Shown in pieces: positions 5,987-10,684 of a stretch of DNA of 10,684 nucleotides. This DNA is from an uncultured Chloroflexota bacterium. Its GTDB lineage: Bacteria; Chloroflexota; Anaerolineae; Aggregatilineales; Phototrophicaceae. The stretch spans positions 1 to 10,684 of the forward strand of contig CAIVEA010000708.1 in NCBI GenBank assembly GCA_903904765.1, given 5' to 3'. Numbering within the stretch: the first letter of the stretch is position 1; each line of letters begins with the position of its first letter. A model generated the notes under the pieces. That model did not search any database and had not been told where the DNA came from. It saw only the letters and a list, made by a program, of their open reading frames with translations. Both the position numbers and the translations under genes were made by a program.

Positions 5987-7219
5987 TCACACCGTCGGGC
6001 GGGCGCTGGTCGCAATCTCCACAATCTCCTCGGCGCAGGTGATGTGATGTCGCGCCTTCATCAACGTGGTGGCGATATTCATGGCGAGGCTGGCGGCGGT
6101 GGATTTGCCAGCCGCATCGCTAATGCCGCGAATATCCTCCACGCCCGCCAACCCGATTACACGGCGCAGCATCTTCGCCGCGCCGAAGCCCGCTGCATCT
6201 TGCAACACCCGCCGCATATAGTCGCGCTGGTAGGCTTTCGGCATACTCACCGCATCCGCCTGATCCCACACGGGCTGGAACTCGCGCACGAACACCTGCC
6301 ACAGGTGAATGATGGTGTCAGTCAGGTAGCGCCGGAAGTCCGCCCGCTGGTCGGGGTCAGGCATACGGGCTTCCTGCGCGGCGTAATTCAGCAGCAGGTT
6401 GCCGATGACCGCGCCCACATCAAACCCCATCGGCCCATAGAACGCGAATTCCGGGTCAATCACCACCGTCTCGGTCTGGTTCACCATGATGCTGCCGGTG
6501 TGTAGATCGCCATGCACCAGCGCCTGCGCCTGCGTCATGAATTGCTCCTTCAACTGCGCCACTTCCCAGCGCAGTCCTTCATCCCCTTGCAGCGCCAGTA
6601 CCAGCGGTTCAATCTCCTTGTGATACAGGTTGCGCTCATGCGGACGGTATGGCTCGGTGAAAATCAAATCCTCGGTGATCTTGCACAATTCCGGGTTGAT
6701 GAAACGTGCCACTTCTAGCTTTTTTGCGCGGTAATCCAGCACTAGATCGGAAGTCATGCTCAACGTGCGCGCCATGAACAGCCCGATATGTTCGGCAAAC
6801 TGCGGGTAGCGCACACCCTGAATCAGCCCCTTCCGCATGATGATGTGCTGGTTCAGGTTCTGCATGGCGATCAAGTACATTTCGGGGTCGTAGAAATAGA
6901 CTTTCGGCGTGTGCTGTGGCACTAAACGCCCGTGAATCTCCAGCGCCTGCGCCTCGATGCGGGCGCGATCCGTCGGCAGCGGCCAGCTATCGCCCACCAA
7001 GCGCACATACGGGAGTGCCTGCTTCAGCACCACCGTGCGCTGCGGGTCGGCCTGCGCCCACACTTTGAACACCATATTCAGGTTGCCGTCGCCCACCTCA
7101 ATCGTTTCCAGCGGTTCGTCCGCGTGGAAAAGCGCCGCCAATTCGGGGCGAGCGCGCACATAGGCGGGGACTGCATCCACAGTCAACGGCTGGTAACGGG
7201 GAGAAATCGTACCGAACAT
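5987..7219 (-). CDS. mtnK: S-methyl-5-thioribose kinase
   Basis: This 410-residue enzyme phosphorylates 5-methylthioribose at C1 with ATP, a step of the methionine salvage pathway after nucleosidase cleavage of methylthioadenosine. It has the MtnK hallmarks of a protein-kinase-like fold: glycine-rich loop GDGNLNMVF (43-51), VVLKQALPYVR with Lys66, and GDSWPLPTDRARIEA (76-90). The catalytic loop is HGDLHTGSIMV (236-246), with Asp238. The metal-binding DPEFAFYGPMGFD (255-267) replaces the DFG motif. The C-terminal GFGAAKMLRRVIGLAGV (344-360) is also family-like. Length matches the usual ~400 residues. The ATG is preceded by AAGGG at nine bases. No other mtn gene (mtnA, mtnB) is in the window, so the rest of the pathway must be elsewhere. 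A TATAAT box lies 46 bases upstream. No SAM riboswitch is visible. Confidence 0.96.
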   Translation of the reverse strand: MFGTISPRYQPLTVDAVPAYVRARPELAALFHADEPLETIEVGDGNLNMVFKVWAQADPQRTVVLKQALPYVRLVGDSWPLPTDRARIEAQALEIHGRLVPQHTPKVYFYDPEMYLIAMQNLNQHIIMRKGLIQGVRYPQFAEHIGLFMARTLSMTSDLVLDYRAKKLEVARFINPELCKITEDLIFTEPYRPHERNLYHKEIEPLVLALQGDEGLRWEVAQLKEQFMTQAQALVHGDLHTGSIMVNQTETVVIDPEFAFYGPMGFDVGAVIGNLLLNYAAQEARMPDPDQRADFRRYLTDTIIHLWQVFVREFQPVWDQADAVSMPKAYQRDYMRRVLQDAAGFGAAKMLRRVIGLAGVEDIRGISDAAGKSTAASLAMNIATTLMKARHHITCAEEIVEIATSARPTV

Positions 7220-7264
7220 GCCAATTCACCCTTTTCACAGAACGCTAAAGAATCACAATACCGG

Positions 7265-7270
7265 ATTATA
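7265..7270 (-). promoter_or_regulatory. Candidate -10 box of mtnK
   Basis: A perfect TATAAT reads on the minus strand in the 82-base gap between divergent mtnK and the APH-fold kinase gene, giving a leader of about 40 bases. I see no clear -35. The box overlaps the start of the tandem repeat at 7267-7285. Confidence 0.42.
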
Positions 7271-7285
7271 GCCTGATATAGCCTG
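7267..7285. repeat. Tandem 9-bp direct repeat in a divergent promoter region
   Basis: TATAGCCTG occurs twice (7267-7275 and 7277-7285), with one base between, so the copies are in register ten bases apart, about one helical turn. It lies between mtnK's -10 box and the ribosome site of the divergent gene. It could be a binding site for a regulator, or the second TATAGC could be that gene's own -10. Confidence 0.5.
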
Positions 7286-7301
7286 TAATGGAGTTTATCT
7301 G

Positions 7302-8312
7302 GTGTCCTTCTCCAATTTGCCCTACGAACAACAAATTGCCGCGCTGCAAGCCGTCGCCGAATCGTGCCTGCCGGAGTACGGCCTCGGCGGGGCAGCGCTC
7401 GACCTGCTGGCGTACCAGAGCAACGCGGTCTTTGCGGTGCGGTTAAACGGGCAACCCCGCGCCGCGCTGCGCCTGTACCGCCCCGGTCACAAGCCCCTCG
7501 CGCACATCCACAGTGAATTGGCGCTGCTGCGTTACCTGCACGCGGATGGCCTGCCCGTCCCGCAGCCACTAGAGGCTGCCGATGGCGCACCGCTATCGTT
7601 CGTCCGCATCAGCGGCTTGGACTCCCCACTGCCCGTTGCGCTGTTCGCATGGTGCGAAGGCGCGGCTTACACGCCGGACGATCTACCGGAGGACTGTGCC
7701 GCCCACACCGGGGCACTCCTCGCTCGTTTGCATGCCGCGCTGGAGGACTTCGCCCCGCCATCCGCTTTCGCTCGCCCCACGCTGGATGCGGACGGACTGT
7801 TTGGAGAGCGTTCGCCCTATCACAGCGCGGCGGCCAGCATCCTGTTCAGCACCGATCAGCAGGCCATCTTCGCCCGCGTCGAGGCGCAAACCCGCGCCGC
7901 CATGAGCGCACTCGCCGGTCAGCCCCGCGCTTTAGGCCTGATTCATGCCGATTTCATCCCCAAAAACTGGCTGTTCGCACCCGATGTGACCAGCAGCCTT
8001 GATTTTGAGGACTGCGCGTTCGGCTATCGCCTGTACGATCTCGCGCCCGCACTGTGGCAGTTCAAATCCACGCCGCGCTATTCCGCGTTGCGCGGGGCTT
8101 TCCTCAACGGGTATACTGCCGGACGATCATTCACGGATGCCGACCTCGCCCATCTCGAAACGTTCATCGCAGCACGGCAGGTAGCCTCCTGCCGCTGGTT
8201 GGCGGCCAACCAGCACAACCCCCGCATCCGTGAGATTGCGCCGCAACTCATCGCCAGCCGTTCCCGCGAACTGGCATACTTTCTGGAACACGGGCGCTTC
8301 GGCAGCGAATGA
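7302..8312 (+). CDS. APH-fold small-molecule kinase (aminoglycoside/choline/homoserine kinase superfamily)
   Basis: This 336-residue phosphotransferase of the APH (PF01636) type transfers ATP phosphate to a small molecule. The nucleotide-binding N-lobe runs to about residue 115. It includes NAVFAVRL (41-48) and AALRLYRPG (54-62), where Arg stands at the usual Lys position, as in homoserine-kinase-II-like members, and SELALLRYL (71-79) with the helix Glu72. The catalytic loop is HADFIPKN (215-222), with Asp217 as base and Asn222 as metal ligand. SLDFED (232-237) is the DFG equivalent with Asp234. The substrate is not deducible; resistance is not implied. GTG 7302 was chosen because TGGAG (7289-7293) lies eight bases upstream and the family N-terminus fits. 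The stop overlaps an ATG of the next frame, so the three plus-strand genes here look like one transcript. It is divergent from mtnK, which has a related fold. Confidence 0.85.
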   Translation: MSFSNLPYEQQIAALQAVAESCLPEYGLGGAALDLLAYQSNAVFAVRLNGQPRAALRLYRPGHKPLAHIHSELALLRYLHADGLPVPQPLEAADGAPLSFVRISGLDSPLPVALFAWCEGAAYTPDDLPEDCAAHTGALLARLHAALEDFAPPSAFARPTLDADGLFGERSPYHSAAASILFSTDQQAIFARVEAQTRAAMSALAGQPRALGLIHADFIPKNWLFAPDVTSSLDFEDCAFGYRLYDLAPALWQFKSTPRYSALRGAFLNGYTAGRSFTDADLAHLETFIAARQVASCRWLAANQHNPRIREIAPQLIASRSRELAYFLEHGRFGSE

Positions 8313-8338
8313 GAAGCCCCATAGGAGCAAACACAACC

Positions 8339-8725
8339 GTGACCTACATTCTGCACATGACCACCGCCGCCGCATGGGAAGCCGGCAAGAGCGCCGGAGC
8401 GTACCGCGCCGATTCGCTGGATACGCAGGGGTTCATTCATTGCTCGACAGCCGAACAGGTGGCGCGGGTCGCCAATAAGCACTACACCCGCCGCACCGAT
8501 CTCGTGCTGCTGGTGATTGATGGCGACCAACTGCCCGCCCGCTGGCTGTTCGAGCCGCCCATCAACCCCGCCACCGGACAGCCTGAACCCGGCGTAGACG
8601 AACTGTTCCCGCACATTTACGGCACGATCAACCCGGAAGCAGTGGTCGAAGTGGTGGCCTACCCGCCGGATGCACAGGGCGAATTTCACTTCCCGCAAGC
8701 GGTGGCTGACCGCTGGCAGGTCTAG
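8339..8725 (+). CDS. DUF952 family protein
   Basis: This 128-residue protein has the DUF952 (PF06108) layout: an N-terminal YILHMTTAAAWEA, then YRADSLDTQGFIHCSTAEQV (22-41), and a C-terminal ELFPHIYGTIN (88-98). Conserved histidines are H6, H34 and H92. The family has no established function. I recall structures placing it with the ADP-ribosyltransferase fold, which would imply NAD or phosphate-group chemistry, but that is from memory. I prefer GTG 8339 to the in-frame ATG 8309 because AGGAG (8323-8327) lies 11 bases upstream and the family begins directly with the first beta strand. The ATG overlaps the kinase stop (ATGA) and could allow coupled translation instead. It is followed after three bases by the LysE-type gene. 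Confidence 0.86.
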   Translation: MTYILHMTTAAAWEAGKSAGAYRADSLDTQGFIHCSTAEQVARVANKHYTRRTDLVLLVIDGDQLPARWLFEPPINPATGQPEPGVDELFPHIYGTINPEAVVEVVAYPPDAQGEFHFPQAVADRWQV

Positions 8726-8728
8726 CCG

Positions 8729-9349
8729 ATGTGGGCATATATCACGCAGGGACTCAGCCTCGGCTTCTCTGCCGGAGCGATGCCGGGGCCGTTCGCCAGC
8801 TACCTGATCGGCGTGACACTGCTGTATGGCTGGCGGCGTGCCATCTGGGTCATCCTCACGCCGCTGATTACCGATGGGCCGATCATCCTGCTGGCGCTGG
8901 TGGTACTGCGGCAAATGCCGCCCGCACTGATCGCCCTGATTCAACTGGTAGGAGGGGTGTATTTGCTGTGGGTGAGCTACGGCGGGGTGAAGCGCCTGCG
9001 GGCGGGTGTTACATTGGAAGCCAATCCGAACGCAGGCCGTTCGGCGCTGGGGCGCGGCCTCATCATGAACTGGCTGAACCCCGGCCCTTACATCTTCTGG
9101 GCGACCATCAGCGGGCCGCTGCTGGTCAGCGCCCTACGTGAATCGCTGCTGACGGGCGCGGCATTCCTGCTGTGCTTCTACGGCATGCTGCTGCTCGGCC
9201 TGACAGGATATGTGGTCATCTTTGACCGCCTGCGCTACCTCGACCAGCGCGTGGTGCGCGTGATCTACATCGCCACCACGCTGGTTATGCTGTTGTTCGG
9301 TCTTTCGCTCATCTCACAGGGCATCACCGCGCTCACTACCCCGGCGTGA
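8729..9349 (+). CDS. LysE/RhtB-family amino-acid exporter
   Basis: This 206-residue protein has about six transmembrane helices and fits the LysE superfamily of amino-acid and metabolite exporters in both length and motifs. The first helix carries the family GAMPGPFASYLI (16-27), followed by GWRRAIWV and TPLITDGPIILLAL (44-57). The second half has NWLNPGPYIFW (114-124), a variant of the NPK/NPHPY motif. The last helix spans about 178-197. It exports small metabolites across the inner membrane by proton or sodium antiport in characterised relatives; the substrate here is unknown. It begins three bases after the DUF952 stop, with GCAGG as a weak ribosome site, so it is probably translated from the same mRNA as the kinase and DUF952. 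Its 3' end overlaps the convergent PPC gene by 14 bases. Confidence 0.88.
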   Translation: MWAYITQGLSLGFSAGAMPGPFASYLIGVTLLYGWRRAIWVILTPLITDGPIILLALVVLRQMPPALIALIQLVGGVYLLWVSYGGVKRLRAGVTLEANPNAGRSALGRGLIMNWLNPGPYIFWATISGPLLVSALRESLLTGAAFLLCFYGMLLLGLTGYVVIFDRLRYLDQRVVRVIYIATTLVMLLFGLSLISQGITALTTPA

Positions 9350-10451
9350 GAATGACGCGCACATCCCCCGACCCGCTGAACCACGCCTGTACCTCAATGC
9401 GGTACTGCCCATTGCTGGGCAGGCTGAAACTAACAATAGCCGAGTCGGTGGACGATAACCCCAGCGTCCCACCGGAGTCGTCATCATTGGCGATCTCGCT
9501 GCCGTCCGGCGCGAATAGCTTGATGTACAAATCCAGATCAGCCGGATTAACCGCTTGAGCCGTGATCGTCACGCGCTGACCCGACTCGCCGTCAAACGTC
9601 AATGCCGCCGGAGTCGTGCCGTCCAGCGTCACCGTCGTGTCAAACCCGAAATTGCCATTCACGGCTGGAGTCGGCGGTGGCAGCGGCGCATTTCCCACCA
9701 CCAGCACCAGTTCCACGCCGCCCGTCGCGCCCGCCGAGAAGGTGTTCAACTGTACGCGGTACGCTCCGGGCTGCGGCAGCGCCAGATTCTCAAAACCTGC
9801 ATCGCTTCCACGCAAATCATCGTTAAACGCCAGCGAAGTCCCGTCCGGCCTGAACACTTCCAGCGTAGTATCCACTTCGCCCACATCGGGCAGGCTGTTG
9901 GCGTACAGGCTGATGCTCTGCGGCTGTGGCGCGACATACACCAGATCAACCGGCCCATCCCCAAGCAACCGGATTCGTAATGGTTCGCCCAGTAACAACT
10001 GCTTACCCGTGACAGGCGCTGTCATGGGTGGCGGCGGAGGGGGGCCACCCTGCGTCGTCAGCAGCAGTTCGATCTGACCACCCGTAGTCCCACTGAAGCT
10101 ACTCAATTTGATGCGGTAATCGCCCGGTGCTGCCAGAAACACAGCCTCCAACATGGCATCCAACGCGCTTGCACCGGGTGCCGGATGCAGCGCGTCATCG
10201 TTGCTTGTCATCAGCGTGCCATTGGGATCATACAGTTCGAGGAAGGTATCCACATCCTGATTCACGCTGCGGGCGGTGATCGTCACGGTTTGCGGGGCAG
10301 GGGCGGTATACACAAATTCCAGCACGCTGCTGGACAATTCAACAGTCAGCGGCGCATCCGCCCTGATCGGCTGTACACTCTGCGCGGCAACCGGCAGCGT
10401 TGCCATCAGGCACATCAGCAGCATACACAGGATTTTCGCCATACGGTTCAT
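9336..10451 (-). CDS. Secreted protein with three PPC-like beta domains
   Basis: This is a roughly 371-residue exported protein. Numbering here is from the longer TTG start at 10466; I prefer ATG 10451 because GAGG lies nine bases before it. A signal peptide ends near LPVAAQ (residue 29). Three repeats of about 100 residues follow, at about 38-137, 155-257 and 272-374. Each has the bacterial pre-peptidase C-terminal (PPC, PF04151) pattern: VTITARS, then DTFLELYDPNGTLMTSNDD, then GDYRIKLSSF. The second copy gives TTLEVFRPDGTSLAFNDD and GAYRVQL, and the third LYIKLFAPDGSEIANDDD and QYRIEVQ. The Asn/Asp-rich turn likely binds calcium. Linkers are proline-rich (GGPPPPPP, LPPPTPA). No catalytic domain is attached, although PPC domains usually accompany proteases. 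It may act as a surface or binding protein. It has a strong promoter of its own. Confidence 0.82.
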   Translation of the reverse strand: MNRMAKILCMLLMCLMATLPVAAQSVQPIRADAPLTVELSSSVLEFVYTAPAPQTVTITARSVNQDVDTFLELYDPNGTLMTSNDDALHPAPGASALDAMLEAVFLAAPGDYRIKLSSFSGTTGGQIELLLTTQGGPPPPPPMTAPVTGKQLLLGEPLRIRLLGDGPVDLVYVAPQPQSISLYANSLPDVGEVDTTLEVFRPDGTSLAFNDDLRGSDAGFENLALPQPGAYRVQLNTFSAGATGGVELVLVVGNAPLPPPTPAVNGNFGFDTTVTLDGTTPAALTFDGESGQRVTITAQAVNPADLDLYIKLFAPDGSEIANDDDSGGTLGLSSTDSAIVSFSLPSNGQYRIEVQAWFSGSGDVRVILTPG

Positions 10452-10483
10452 CGCGTTCATCCTCAAGTTTCTACATACATTTC

Positions 10484-10512
10484 AGTCTAGGGAGAGGCGG
10501 GGTATCTGTCAA
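10484..10512 (-). promoter_or_regulatory. Promoter of the PPC-domain protein gene
   Basis: On the minus strand a consensus -35 TTGACA (10512-10507) is followed after exactly 17 bases by TAGACT (10489-10484; four of six matches to TATAAT). Initiation near 10477 leaves about 25 bases before ATG 10451, which supports that start over the TTG at 10466. Confidence 0.65.
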
Positions 10513-10513
10513 A

Positions 10514-10532
10514 CCGTTCTGTTTGAAAACGG
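10514..10532. repeat. Inverted repeat between two divergent promoters
   Basis: CCGTT (10514-10518) and AACGG (10528-10532) are separated by nine bases and adjoin the -35 of the PPC gene promoter. A third CCGTT lies at 10558-10562, inside the opposing promoter. It is a possible operator; the arms are short. Confidence 0.3.
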
Positions 10533-10545
10533 AAACGCGCTGGTT

Positions 10546-10574
10546 TTGCGAAATCGTCCGTTCCACGCTACAGT
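10546..10574 (+). promoter_or_regulatory. Candidate promoter of the right-edge lipoprotein gene
   Basis: TTGCGA (10546-10551) and TACAGT (10569-10574) are 17 bases apart; each matches the sigma-70 consensus at four of six positions. Initiation near 10581 precedes the lipoprotein start by about 25 bases. Confidence 0.42.
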
Positions 10575-10604
10575 GATGAAAGATCGGGAGATGACGGGTA
10601 ACGT

Positions 10605-10684
10605 ATGGTGAACATTCGCATTCTCATCGGCCTGCTGGCGCTGACAGCACTGGCGGCTTGTACAACCGAAGGCGGCACGCAGCA
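10605..10684 (+). CDS. Lipoprotein of unknown function, N-terminus only
   Basis: Only the first 26 codons are in the window. They read as a lipoprotein signal peptide: MVNIR, a hydrophobic core ILIGLLALTAL, and the lipobox LAAC with the Cys followed by TTEGGTQ. The ATG at 10605 is followed at once by GTG 10608, which could equally be the start. The ribosome site is weak (GGG six bases upstream), with a stronger GGGAG at 14 bases. The mature protein would be anchored on the outer face of the membrane, perhaps as a solute-binding or surface protein; nothing more can be said. It is divergent from the PPC-domain gene. Confidence 0.65.
   Translation, partial: MVNIRILIGLLALTALAACTTEGGTQ

Noticed and set aside
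7220..7301. A SAM riboswitch before mtnK, as in Bacillus
   Set aside because: The gap is only 82 bases and shared with a divergent gene. No S-box helices or terminator are visible.
7302..8312. Antibiotic resistance (aminoglycoside phosphotransferase) function
   Set aside because: Only the general APH-fold kinase motifs are present. The family covers many metabolic kinases, and the operon context with DUF952 and LysE does not point to resistance.
8078..8944. A 288-codon open frame on the minus strand under the kinase, DUF952 and LysE genes
   Set aside because: It runs antisense through three well-supported genes and shows no domain; high GC makes such long shadow frames common.

Overview
The window looks like a stretch of bacterial chromosome at roughly 60% GC. 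The best guess is a Chloroflexota (Anaerolineae-like) genome, probably environmental. That guess rests on a lipoprotein with a long Pro/Thr/Ala linker after its lipobox, a PPC-repeat secreted protein with proline-rich linkers, and general gene content. It is an inference. No phage, IS element, CRISPR array or rRNA is visible.

Layout, left to right. (1) A minus-strand membrane protein gene runs off the left edge (645 to 1). Its family similarity stops at about base 127, and the first ~130 bases have a different composition and read as coding on the other strand. (2) A long creatininase-family amidohydrolase (769-1950, +) converges on a secreted lipoprotein esterase (1937-2938, -). (3) Divergent from the esterase is a beta-phosphoglucomutase-like HAD hydrolase (2986-3660, +), then a tRNA-Gly(GCC) with its own good promoter and a bidirectional terminator. 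(4) From the other side, a TMD-NBD ABC exporter (5581-3824, -) ends at the same terminator. It is preceded by a 405-base leader region holding a promoter-like site and a 20-codon ORF with the best Shine-Dalgarno sequence in the window. (5) Methylthioribose kinase mtnK (7219-5987, -) is divergent from a probable three-gene operon: an APH-fold kinase, a DUF952 protein and a LysE-family exporter (7302-9349, +). (6) A signal-peptide protein made of three PPC-like beta domains (10451-9336, -) converges on the LysE gene. It is divergent from the start of a new lipoprotein gene (10605-10684, +), which is cut by the right edge.

Most of the genes are ordinary small-molecule metabolism and envelope functions: methionine salvage (mtnK), sugar-phosphate isomerisation (HAD), amide hydrolysis (creatininase family), ester hydrolysis at the cell surface, and export (ABC, LysE). 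The parts worth a second look are the possible leader-peptide control of the ABC exporter, the kinase-DUF952-exporter operon, the apparent internal duplication in the creatininase-family protein, and the composition break at the left edge.
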